Assembly: GCA_046154695.1 (NCBI GenBank)
Contig: JBJXFI010000427.1
Span: forward strand, 1 to 36,301
Source of the DNA: DALYLB01 sp046154695
GTDB lineage: Bacteria > Acidobacteriota > Blastocatellia > RBC074
Length of the DNA stretch: 36,301 bases
Direction: 5' to 3'
This document shows positions 27,861 through 36,301 of the stretch, piece by piece. Within the stretch, counting starts at the first letter, position 1. Each line of letters starts with the position of its first letter. A model generated the notes under the pieces. That model did no database searches. It worked only from the letters and a program-made list of their open reading frames with translations, and had not been told where the DNA came from. Both the position numbers and the translations under genes were made by a program.

Positions 27861-30158
27861 TTAGCGGCGTCTGCGGCGGACCGGAGCTTTCTTCTCCGGC
27901 GCCACCGGACCCGCATCCACCGTTGTCACGCCCGCGGGGTCTTTCGCGCCCGTGGGAACCAGCCAGATGGTCGCCTGGCTGCCGTCGGTCGAGACGCCGC
28001 CGGCGGCGACGCCGATGCGGTTCGCATCGATCTGCGTTCCAAGACCGCCATCCGCCAGACGATCCCGCGTGTTCTTCGCACGCTGCAGATCGAGGTCGGC
28101 CGGTTTCTCCTTCTCTTCCGTGCGGAAGCCCACAATGATGAGCTTGGCGCCCGCATCGGCTTGGAGAGCCGGGATGATCTGGTTCTTCAAGACGTCCTTG
28201 CAGGCGTTGTCCACGCGCGCATTGTTCTTCTTGAAGGTGACGCACTTGCCGAGTTCGCTGGCCTTCGGCTCGGGCGGCGGAATCGGCTTGGTCTTGATCG
28301 AGACCCGCGTCGAACCGCTGGCCGAGCATCCGCCCGCGTCGGAGGTCGCCTTGATCGTGATGTCGATCGACGCGCCTTCCGCGACGCCGGTCGTGTCGAG
28401 CGTGGCGCTCAGGCCGCTGCCCGAGATCGTGCCGGCCGTCGCCGACCACTCGTAGCGAACGTCGCCGTAGTTGCGGCCGCCCGTGACGCCCGTCGAGGTC
28501 AGGTTGATCTTCTCACCCGCGTCCACCGAGCTGGCGCTGACATTCAGATCCAGGTTCGGACCGAAGCAGACCGTCAGCGGCGGACACGTGGTCACGCGGA
28601 TCGTCTTGGAATCGAAGGCCACGCAGCCGCAGCCGTCGTTGACCTCCACCGTGACCGTGTAATCGCCCGGCGCGAGCCCCGTCGTATCGAAGACGGTGTT
28701 CGTTCCGTCGCCGACGATGCGGCCGCCGGTCGATGTCCACGAATAGAGCAGCGTGTCGCCGTCCGGATCGGACGCCGTCGCCTGGAGCTGGACCTTGTCG
28801 CCCGCGCAGACCGTGTTGGCCGACTCGCGGAGCAGGTCATCCGAGACCTTCGCGATGTTGCCGAGCGCCAGCGCGACCGTCGGCGGCTGGTTCGGAAGAA
28901 TCGGCTCCTCCCGCTTGTTCGTCCGGCCGATCGAGAGGCCCGCGATGAACCCGTTCGGTCCGAAGGTCGAATTCAGATCCGAGAACCAGTTCAGGTGGCG
29001 CTGATAGGCCGCGCTGATCGAGAGCCAGCGCGCCGGGAAGATGCGGGCGCCGGCGACGAAATCGACCGGCGAATTCCGCAGCAGGCTCGGCGTGCGCGAG
29101 CCGACGTAGTGCGTCGAGCTGACCTCCGCGATGAACTGCAGATACTGGCTCACCGGGAAATCGAATCCGATCCCCGCGCGAAGCTCGTTCGGCAGGTCCA
29201 GCGCGCGCTCGCTGCGGCCAAAGCCCTGAATCACGTTGCAGCCGGCGCACAGCGGACCGAGGTTCATGTTCTCGGCGCGCGGGTCGCCCTTCTTGATGAA
29301 TCCGATGTTGGTCGAGAGGTTGATGAATCTGTGCAAACGCCCATCGAGCGCCGCCATCAGCCCGTAATCGATCGCGCCCGTTCCGCGGCCGCGCTCGAGG
29401 CCCGTGTTCAACTCGCGGGTCGTCGGGAGCTTCAGGAGCGGAATCAGCGCGAATCCGAACGGATTCTTCGGATCGGTGAACCGGATCTTTCCGCCGATCC
29501 AGACGTCCCCGACGTGGTTGTCGGAAAAGCGCGCCAGAAACGGCGCGTTCGGATAGTAGTTCGGATTCACGTTCGGAAGCAGCGCCGGCAGAATGCCGCC
29601 GACCGGGGCGCCCAGGCCGACATACACCGCCGTGTCGTTGCCGCTCGGCCGCGCCGTGAAGGGGCCCATGTTGCGCGACCCGACCGGCGCGCACGGACCC
29701 GGAAAACCGCCGTTGCCGCACGGATCGCCGACGAGCACCGACGCCGAATTCTGGCCCGGCACGATCACCAGACGGCCCGCGGGAAGCGTCTTCGTCCGGA
29801 CATCCGGCAGATAAAATCCGCTCAACAGCGCCGGCGTGCCGGTCGTGATGACCTGCTGCGCTTCGAAGTTCACGAACACTTCGAGGTAATCATTGAATCC
29901 AACCTGGAAATTCAGGGGGTACTTCTGAATTCTCAAATTCCCCGGATCGCGATGGAAGTGATTGGCAAAGAACCCGAAGTTGAACTCGCCCTTGCGCAGC
30001 GTCTGCGCATCGTAGACGGTGAACAGGCCCGTGCCGCCGTTGACGGTCGGCGCTTGATTGCGAGGATCATCTGTCGAGCGAAGGGTCTGTGCTTGGGCAA
30101 CGGTTCCAATCAACAGGAGCGTCAGCATCAGACCGAGCAGTCTTCTCGCAAAAGTCAT
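27861..30158 (-). CDS. Outer-membrane beta-barrel protein with PKD-like and OmpA-like domains
   Basis: A protein of 765 residues from the ATG at 30158, set by AGGAGGAG at 5 nt. A Sec signal (residues 5-24) is followed by a long region with alternating aromatic strands (about 25-410; LRKGEFNFGFFANHFHRDPG, LEVFVNFEAQQV), expected to form an outer-membrane barrel. Two Ig/PKD-like domains with DPDGDTLLYSWTSTGG and VRYEWSATAGTISGSG follow (about 430-620). The C-terminal domain is OmpA-like but diverged (FKKNNARVDNACKDVL ... LQRAKNTRDRLADGG), with a basic VRRRRR end. OmpA domains bind peptidoglycan, so the protein probably links the outer membrane to the cell wall. Substrate or porin function is unknown. 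Confidence 0.8.
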   Translation of the reverse strand: MTFARRLLGLMLTLLLIGTVAQAQTLRSTDDPRNQAPTVNGGTGLFTVYDAQTLRKGEFNFGFFANHFHRDPGNLRIQKYPLNFQVGFNDYLEVFVNFEAQQVITTGTPALLSGFYLPDVRTKTLPAGRLVIVPGQNSASVLVGDPCGNGGFPGPCAPVGSRNMGPFTARPSGNDTAVYVGLGAPVGGILPALLPNVNPNYYPNAPFLARFSDNHVGDVWIGGKIRFTDPKNPFGFALIPLLKLPTTRELNTGLERGRGTGAIDYGLMAALDGRLHRFINLSTNIGFIKKGDPRAENMNLGPLCAGCNVIQGFGRSERALDLPNELRAGIGFDFPVSQYLQFIAEVSSTHYVGSRTPSLLRNSPVDFVAGARIFPARWLSISAAYQRHLNWFSDLNSTFGPNGFIAGLSIGRTNKREEPILPNQPPTVALALGNIAKVSDDLLRESANTVCAGDKVQLQATASDPDGDTLLYSWTSTGGRIVGDGTNTVFDTTGLAPGDYTVTVEVNDGCGCVAFDSKTIRVTTCPPLTVCFGPNLDLNVSASSVDAGEKINLTSTGVTGGRNYGDVRYEWSATAGTISGSGLSATLDTTGVAEGASIDITIKATSDAGGCSASGSTRVSIKTKPIPPPEPKASELGKCVTFKKNNARVDNACKDVLKNQIIPALQADAGAKLIIVGFRTEEKEKPADLDLQRAKNTRDRLADGGLGTQIDANRIGVAAGGVSTDGSQATIWLVPTGAKDPAGVTTVDAGPVAPEKKAPVRRRRR

Positions 30159-30461
30159 ATATCTCCTCCTGGAAGTGGGTGACGACATACTGTCTATTTA
30201 ATTCTTAATCATCGTTATGATGACCTGGATCGCAGACTCGCGGCAGTCTGAGCTCCTCACAAATCATCGGTTCAAGGCCCGATTGGATCCGCCGAACAAG
30301 GCGATCGAAATCGCGCCAACGAAACTTCTCTCAGTTCAAATCTCAACTCAAAACAGCCTTTGCGGATTGCGCGCCGGACTCGCGCGATTACCGGCACTAA
30401 AAAATATGGCAAAGGGCTTACACCAAAATTGAATGAAGACTGGATAGAACTTCGCCCAAAA

Positions 30462-30488
30462 TCTATACGATAGGGTGCGTAGTGTCAA
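30462..30488 (-). promoter_or_regulatory. Candidate promoter upstream of the OmpA-like gene
   Basis: On the reverse strand, TTGACA (30488-30483) is followed after 15 bp by TATAGA (30467-30462). The spacing is short and the site is about 300 nt from the start codon. The rest of the 531-bp gap 30159-30689 is AT-richer than its surroundings, contains no convincing gene, and probably holds regulatory DNA for this gene. Confidence 0.3.
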
Positions 30489-30689
30489 TCGCAATCTTGC
30501 AGTCCTGACAAACACTTAGCGGGATTGTCTCGTGTGCAGGGCGAGCGATTCGGGCGGCGAAAGCGGGATTGGGCGCCGCGATTTCCGTCCCGGGGAAATT
30601 TCGGGCGCCTTCGTTTTTCGGCGCGGTGTTCAAATCGTGTTCACCCACGGTCTGGATGTCTCGAAATGTTTCCATCGATCCCCCGCCCA

Positions 30690-31967
30690 TCAGGCATAAA
30701 TGCCGCGAAGGCGGGTGATATAGGCGACGCGGTCGATGGCGAGCATGTAGGACGCGACGCGATTATTGACTTTATGGGCCTCGGCGTACTTCACGACCTC
30801 CTCGAAGGCGGCGACCATGATGTCCTGCAATCGTTCATTGACCGTCGCTTCTTTCCAGAAATAGCCCATGCGATCCTGGACCCATTCGAAATAGGAGCAG
30901 GTCACGCCGCCCGCGTTGCCGAGGATGTCGGGGATGACGAAGACGCCCTTTCCTTCGAGAATCTCGTCGGCGGCCGCGGTGGTCGGGCCGTTGGCGCCTT
31001 CGGCGAGAATCCGGCACTTGATCTTGTGGGCGTTGAGACTGGTGATCTGATTTTCGGTCGCGGCCGGAATCAGCACTTCACATTCGAGTTCGAGCAGCTC
31101 GTGGTTCGAGACGGGATCGGCCTTCTCGTATTTTTCGAGCGTGCCGTGTTCGGCAAGATGGCGAAGCACATCGGGGATATCGAGACCGCCGGGATTGTGG
31201 ATGCCGCCGTGAATGTCGGAGAGGGCGACGACCCGGTAGCCGGCTTCGTGCAGGAGGGATGCGGCGATTCCGCCGACATTGCCGGAGCCCTGAATGACGA
31301 CGCGGGTCTCTGCGGGGTTGATGCCCAGTTTCCTGACCGCTTCATTGAGGACGATCATCAGGCCGCGGCCGGTGGCTTCGCGGCGTCCGCGCGAGCCCGA
31401 GAGCTCGATCGGCTTGCCGGTGACCACCGCCGTCACGGTCTGCCGCGCGTGCATCGAGTAGGTGTCCATGATCCACGCCATGGTCTGTTCGTTGGTGCTC
31501 ATATCCGGCGCGGGGACGTCGCGCTCGGGGCCGATGAAATCGATCAGTTCGGCCGTGTAGCGCCGCGTCATCCGTTCGAGCTCGCCGGAGGACATCTGGG
31601 ACGGATCGCAGATGACGCCCCCTTTCGCGCCGCCGAACGGGATGTTGACGACCGCGCATTTCCAGGTCATCCAGGCCGCCAGCGCGCGCACCTCGTCGAG
31701 CGTCACGTCCGGGGCGTAGCGGATGCCGCCCTTGGCGGGGCCGCGCGCGAAGTTGTGCTGCACCCGGTATCCCGTGAAGACCTCGATGCGCCCGTCATCC
31801 ATAAACACGGGGATATAGACCGTGATCTCGCGATTCGGGACCCGAAGCACCTTGTACAGATCGGGATCGAGATCGAGCAGGTGCGCCGCCTGGTCGAACC
31901 GCCACATCATGGATTCGAAGGGGTTCTCCTCCTTGATTACTCTGATGTCGTCAACTAAAGCTGGCAT
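30690..31967 (-). CDS. gdhA: Glutamate dehydrogenase (Glu/Leu/Phe/Val family)
   Basis: A 425-residue hexameric-type glutamate dehydrogenase, interconverting glutamate with 2-oxoglutarate and ammonia using NAD(P)H. Motifs: GPAKGGIRY (K79), TWKCAVVNIPFGGAKGGV with K103 and the catalytic K115, DVPAPDMSTNEQTMAWIMD, the nucleotide-binding VVIQGSGNVGGIAA, and LIPAATENQI. The start is supported by AAGGAA 7 nt upstream. Specificity for Glu rather than Leu/Phe is likely from length and motif context. Cofactor preference is not determined. It is a single-gene unit with no visible terminator immediately downstream. Confidence 0.92.
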   Translation of the reverse strand: MPALVDDIRVIKEENPFESMMWRFDQAAHLLDLDPDLYKVLRVPNREITVYIPVFMDDGRIEVFTGYRVQHNFARGPAKGGIRYAPDVTLDEVRALAAWMTWKCAVVNIPFGGAKGGVICDPSQMSSGELERMTRRYTAELIDFIGPERDVPAPDMSTNEQTMAWIMDTYSMHARQTVTAVVTGKPIELSGSRGRREATGRGLMIVLNEAVRKLGINPAETRVVIQGSGNVGGIAASLLHEAGYRVVALSDIHGGIHNPGGLDIPDVLRHLAEHGTLEKYEKADPVSNHELLELECEVLIPAATENQITSLNAHKIKCRILAEGANGPTTAAADEILEGKGVFVIPDILGNAGGVTCSYFEWVQDRMGYFWKEATVNERLQDIMVAAFEEVVKYAEAHKVNNRVASYMLAIDRVAYITRLRGIYA

Positions 31968-32104
31968 AAGACAATTCCTTTGAATCCGCGACGGTCACGA
32001 TTCAAGTCCGGGGAGTGCTGCGGGCGGAGGGAGATTGAACCGAACATCGATTTGGACGGATGACCGGCGCGGGCGGGGGCGTTCCTCCTCCCGCGCCGTC
32101 CGAA

Positions 32105-32995
32105 TTATTGCTGTTGGCGCCGGGGCTGCGGGCTCGCGGCGGGGAGAAGCTCGTTCAGCGCCCCCGTGCGGTAGCCCTCGAGATCGAGCGTCACGAACTT
32201 GAACCCGAGCTCCTTGAAGGCGGCCGCGATGCGCCGCGCCATCTCGATATCGAGGGCGCGGGGCATCTCTTCCGGGGCGATCTCGACGCGGACGATCTCG
32301 CCGTGGTGCCGCACGCGCATCTGCTGAAATCCGAGGGCGCGAAGCCGCGCCTCGCCGCGCTCGATGACCGACAGTTTCTCGATCGTCACCGGCATTCCGT
32401 AAGGGATGCGCGAGGAGAGGCAGGCCGACGCGGGGCGATCCCAGATCGGCAGGCCCGCGCGCTGCGCGAGAAGGCGGATCTCGGCCTTCGTCAGCCCGGC
32501 CTCGATCAGCGGGCTTCGCACGCGCAGCTCGTTCGCCGCCTGCCTGCCGGGGCGATAGTCCCCGACGTCGTCCGCGTTGTTGCCGTCGCACACGAACTCG
32601 TATCCTCGCCCGTTCGCGATCTCCGCGAGCCGCGAGAAGAGCTCGTGCTTGCAGAAATAGCAGCGATTGGATGGATTGGCCTGGTAATTCGGATCGTGGA
32701 TCTCTTCCGTCACGACGAATTCATGCGGGATCGAGAACTGCTCGACGATCGCCAGCGCGTCCTGCCGCTGGAAATCCGGGTAACTCGGGCTCTCTCCGGT
32801 GACGGCCAGCGCCCGCGTGCCGAGCTCGCTCGCCGCGACATAGGCCAGATACGCGCTGTCGACGCCCCCCGAAAATGCCACGATCGCGGATCCCATTTCC
32901 CGGACGAGCCGGCGCAGGCTCTGCTCCTTGGCGAGGGCCGACGGAAGGAGGCCGGGCGCCGGTGTGATGTTTTCTTCCACTGCTCCCACTTGCAT
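32105..32995 (-). CDS. larE: LarE-type ATP-dependent sulfur transferase
   Basis: A protein of 296 residues from the ATG at 32995. Upstream in-frame ATGs at 33040 and 33070 (the latter with GGGGAG) would give 311 or 321 residues. The PP-loop SGGVDS (42-47) adenylates the nickel-pincer cofactor precursor. A CYFC pair (C112, C115) and C192 in SACLSSR form a three-cysteine set. In the family, LarE adds sulfur to the pyridinium biscarboxylate precursor, either by sacrificing one cysteine or through a [4Fe-4S] cluster held by three cysteines. The cysteine count here favours the cluster type (inference). No larB, larC or larA is in the window. It probably follows the NHL propeller gene in one transcript. 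Confidence 0.88.
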   Translation of the reverse strand: MQVGAVEENITPAPGLLPSALAKEQSLRRLVREMGSAIVAFSGGVDSAYLAYVAASELGTRALAVTGESPSYPDFQRQDALAIVEQFSIPHEFVVTEEIHDPNYQANPSNRCYFCKHELFSRLAEIANGRGYEFVCDGNNADDVGDYRPGRQAANELRVRSPLIEAGLTKAEIRLLAQRAGLPIWDRPASACLSSRIPYGMPVTIEKLSVIERGEARLRALGFQQMRVRHHGEIVRVEIAPEEMPRALDIEMARRIAAAFKELGFKFVTLDLEGYRTGALNELLPAASPQPRRQQQ

Positions 32996-33105
32996 TGTGC
33001 GATCTCTGCTTTCCGGTTCCAGGTCAGGCGGGATTCGCATGACGATCCAGTATATCCGGCAGTGGGGCATGGAGGAATCTCCCCGCCTCCGCCGCCGCGA
33101 CGGTC

Positions 33106-34155
<1,050 letters not shown>

Positions 34156-34402
34156 TACAAGTTCTCCGTGTGGATTCTCCGCTGGATTGAACGAACGGCA
34201 ATGATACGCGAGCCGTCAGACGATGTCTAGAATGGCGGCTTCGCCCTCCGGCCGCGGAATTTTTCTTCCACTTCGGGTGAACCCGGCCAACCTGGACGGC
34301 GAAACGCTCGTCCAAGGCGGCGCATTGAGAATGAAGCGATTTCACGAAAGGGCGTTGCTGCCCTCTCGGCGTTGTGGAGGAGAAGAAGAGGAGATGAAAA
34401 AG

Positions 34403-34939
34403 ATGAAAAAGCTGATTGGTATGACGTTTATGGCCCTGCTGTTGACCGCCGCCGCGATGCCGGCAATGGCCAACTCCAAAGGCGAAATCACCGACAGGAC
34501 CGCGAAGAAGATTCGAAAGGAGCTGGTGACGCTCCCGTACTTCAGCGTGTTTGACAACATGGCGTTTAAGATCGAGGAAGGCGTCGTCACCTTGTATGGA
34601 CAGGTGACGCGGCCGACGCTCCGAAAGGACGCCGAGCGCGTGGTCGAGCGGGTCGACGGCGTGGATCAGGTGATCAACAAGATCGAGGTGCTTCCGCTCT
34701 CGAACTTCGATGACCGGATTCGGGTCGCGGTCTTCCGCGCGATCTATCGCCAGCCGAGCCTCAATCGCCTGGCCCTGCAGGCCGTTCCGCCGATCCACAT
34801 CATCGTCAAGAACGGCAACGTGACGCTCGAAGGCGTCGTGGCCAGCAAGACCGATTCGACGCTCGCCTTCATCGCCGCCAACGGCGTGTCGAACGTCTTC
34901 TCGGTGAAGAACAATTTGCAGATCGAACGACGTAACTAG
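34403..34939 (+). CDS. Exported protein with two BON domains
   Basis: A protein of 178 residues from the ATG at 34403, which lies 9 nt after GAGGAG; the ATG at 34394 gives three more residues but touches the Shine-Dalgarno. A Sec signal (about 1-24, ending MAN) is followed by two BON domains (about 28-95 and 100-176), each ending in the V-G-V-x-V-x-N-x-I/L pattern (VDGVDQVINKIEVL and VSNVFSVKNNLQIE). BON domains (OsmY-like) bind phospholipid surfaces and protect the envelope under osmotic stress. It is a monocistronic gene with a strong terminator behind it. Confidence 0.88.
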   Translation: MKKLIGMTFMALLLTAAAMPAMANSKGEITDRTAKKIRKELVTLPYFSVFDNMAFKIEEGVVTLYGQVTRPTLRKDAERVVERVDGVDQVINKIEVLPLSNFDDRIRVAVFRAIYRQPSLNRLALQAVPPIHIIVKNGNVTLEGVVASKTDSTLAFIAANGVSNVFSVKNNLQIERRN

Positions 34940-34983
34940 GGTTTCCTGATTTCCTTCCAGGGGTGAAGTTAAGGTTGCTACGA

Positions 34984-35018
34984 CGGCCGGTGGGCAAGCG
35001 CTCACCGGCCGATTTTTT
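34984..35018 (+). terminator. Strong Rho-independent terminator after the BON-domain gene
   Basis: CGGCCGGTG (34984-34992) pairs perfectly with CACCGGCCG (35003-35011), extended by GGC/GCT pairing around an AAGC loop, then A and six T (35013-35018). Confidence 0.9.
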
Positions 35019-35126
35019 GTCTTTTTGGAAACCGCCGTGAATTCTTGATCTGCGGCCGCGGCTGATGGAAGATGGCGGCCGGCAGGTCGATAAAATAACA
35101 CCGAACATATCCGGGGAGGACATGAG

Positions 35127-35621
<495 letters not shown>

Positions 35622-35699
35622 ATCGGAGGCAGGAGGGGCTATGGTTCAAGCAGGCGGATGAAGCCTTCCTGTCAAACTTCCCTCAATTGCTGAGCATTT

Positions 35700-36010
35700 T
35701 TAAGACAGCTCGGCTGCGCTCGGCGCTCCCCGGGGGGGGAATAGCGGCGATATCCCCGGCCGGGACGATCCCGGATCCCGAGGCGGTCGCGCAGGAAACG
35801 CTCGCCTTTCGCCGACGCTGATTCCGAAAGTTTGAGTCCCTGCTCGACGGCGCCTCGACCGGCCCCGTCTGGTTGAAGGACCCGCGCATCGCCGCGATCG
35901 TGGCGGGGGCGCTGCGGCGACGGGACGGCGACGTGTATGGAGTTACCGGCGAGACCTTCCTGCTGGAGAGCACGAGCCAGGAATCGGGGCTGCCGAATGA
36001 AGCGAGGGCC
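35700..36010 (+). pseudogene. Decayed REP-associated tyrosine transposase (RAYT, IS200-like) fragment
   Basis: In one reading frame, IAAISPAGTIPDPEAVAQETLAFRRR is followed by a TGA (35819-35821). The same frame then continues FRKFESLLDGASTGPVWLKDPRIAAIVAGALRRRDGDVY, ending in unrelated sequence. LLD-x-GPVWLKDPRIA-VA-ALRRRDG-Y is the segment that, in RAYT/Y1-transposase proteins, comes directly before the HUH motif (MPNHVH). That motif and everything after it are missing. With an internal stop and a lost catalytic domain this is a pseudogene. It lies directly beside tandem REPIN-like repeats, as RAYT genes typically do. The exact 5' limit is not clear. Confidence 0.65.
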
Positions 36011-36021
36011 TGCGCCGCGGT

Positions 36022-36165
36022 GGCACAAGCTGTCCAGCTTGTGCCGAGTACGAAGGCGAGAGTGTAAAGATGGCAGGGCCCGCGAGCCGAAATTGATGAC
36101 ATTCGCGGCCCGGTCTTTTTCTGAGGGTGTTTATCGTATGTGGCACAAGCTGGACAGCTTGTGCC
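36022..36165 (+). repeat. REPIN-like element, right-edge copy 1
   Basis: Palindromes 36022-36045 (centre TGTCCA) and 36142-36165 (centre TGGACA) share arms GGCACAAGC/GCTTGTGCC and are 120 bp apart, as in the copy at 1599-1741. Between them lies a hairpin GGGCCCGCGA/TCGCGGCCC (36076-36085 with 36103-36111, one bulge) followed by GGTCTTTTTCTGAG. Confidence 0.85.
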
Positions 36166-36170
36166 ACGAT

Positions 36171-36301
36171 GGCCAAGCTGCCCAGCCTGTGCGGAGTGGG
36201 AAGGCGAGAGTGTGAAGATGGCAGGGCCCGCGAGCCGAAATTGATAACATTCGCGGCCCAATCTTTTTCTGAAGGTGTTTGTCGGATGTGGCACAATCTG
36301 G
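36171..36301 (+). repeat. REPIN-like element, right-edge copy 2 (runs off the window)
   Basis: A degenerate left palindrome (36171-36192, GGCCAAGCTG/CAGCCTGTGC) is followed after 119 bp by the start of another (36290). The interior is nearly identical to copy 1, including GATGGCAGGGCCCGCGAGCC and TCTTTTTCTGA. Copies 1 and 2 are direct tandem repeats with a 148-bp period. Confidence 0.8.

Noticed and set aside
28161..30182. A 673-codon forward open frame
   Set aside because: It is antisense to the OmpA-like gene. Its translation is dominated by Arg, Asp and Ala with no domain.
30217..30432. A 71-codon forward open frame in the gap before the OmpA-like gene
   Set aside because: There is no ribosome binding site or recognisable domain, and its composition is unlike the flanking genes.
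30463..30690. A 75-codon reverse-strand open frame after glutamate dehydrogenase
   Set aside because: No homology is recognised. It overlaps the candidate promoter of the OmpA-like gene, and its start lacks a Shine-Dalgarno.
32054..32102. Terminator after larE
   Set aside because: GGCGCGGG and CCCGCGCC can pair, but there is no T-run on the larE side, and such GC-rich inverted repeats are expected by chance here.
35683..36294. A 203-codon reverse-strand open frame at the right edge
   Set aside because: Most of it is translation of the REPIN-like repeats (recurrent SCPACA and TSWTACA peptides) and of the antisense of the RAYT remnant.
36022..36301. CRISPR-like array
   Set aside because: The repeats are long, palindromic and separated by near-identical sequence, not by unique spacers. 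No cas gene is present.

Overview
The window looks like chromosomal DNA of a GC-rich, diderm, aerobic heterotroph. Diderm signs are an Mla-type lipid transporter and an outer-membrane barrel with an OmpA-like tail. The mix of PQQ-type beta-propellers, a Pirellula/Verrucomicrobium-type haem domain, Tat-exported sugar-acid enzymes, an Agl23-like membrane protein and a small microcompartment operon suggests Acidobacteriota or a neighbouring phylum. This is inference from gene content only. No rRNA, tRNA, CRISPR array, phage or conjugative gene was seen.

1-6930 is an export and periplasmic-oxidation block: the start of a D-aminoacylase-like amidohydrolase, a Tat-exported PQQ-like propeller, a di-haem cytochrome c translationally coupled to a PQQ alcohol dehydrogenase, a sialidase-like BNR protein and a second PQQ-like propeller paralogous to the first. 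The dehydrogenase carries the Asp-x-Asp pattern associated with lanthanide use. 6976-11879 holds a SWIM/SNF2 ATPase divergent from a Tat-exported galactonate-dehydratase-like enzyme.

11976-14031 is a two-gene microcompartment operon: a BMC-H shell protein followed by a CoA-acylating aldehyde dehydrogenase. The dehydrogenase has an unusual tail: a Pro/Ala linker, a putative encapsulation helix, a second linker and a small module like the N-terminus of EutT. No signature enzyme or pentameric shell protein is nearby, so this is probably a satellite locus. A mosaic palindromic repeat lies upstream.

14544-19194 reads forward: a CDGSH iron-sulfur protein, citrate synthase, a glutaredoxin-like protein, a P1 (DmpA-type) peptidase and a sodium:solute symporter. 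19322-22527 is a TetR-centred unit: a small secreted protein, the regulator, and an S41 peptidase with an internal Gly-Leu-Pro repeat. Two near-identical operators tie the three together. 22814-25576 is a minimal mlaE-mlaF-mlaD operon ending in a heptanucleotide satellite.

25653-34155 is mostly reverse strand: a rhodanese, an Agl23/TIGR03663-like protein, the OmpA-like outer-membrane protein, glutamate dehydrogenase, LarE and an NHL/SMP-30 propeller. 34403-35621 carries a BON-domain protein and purE. The right edge holds a decayed REP-associated tyrosine transposase (RAYT) beside two tandem REPIN-like elements. The same repeat occurs at 1599-1741 and, as a single hairpin, at 14499-14522. In both of those places it sits directly in front of a gene's ribosome binding site.
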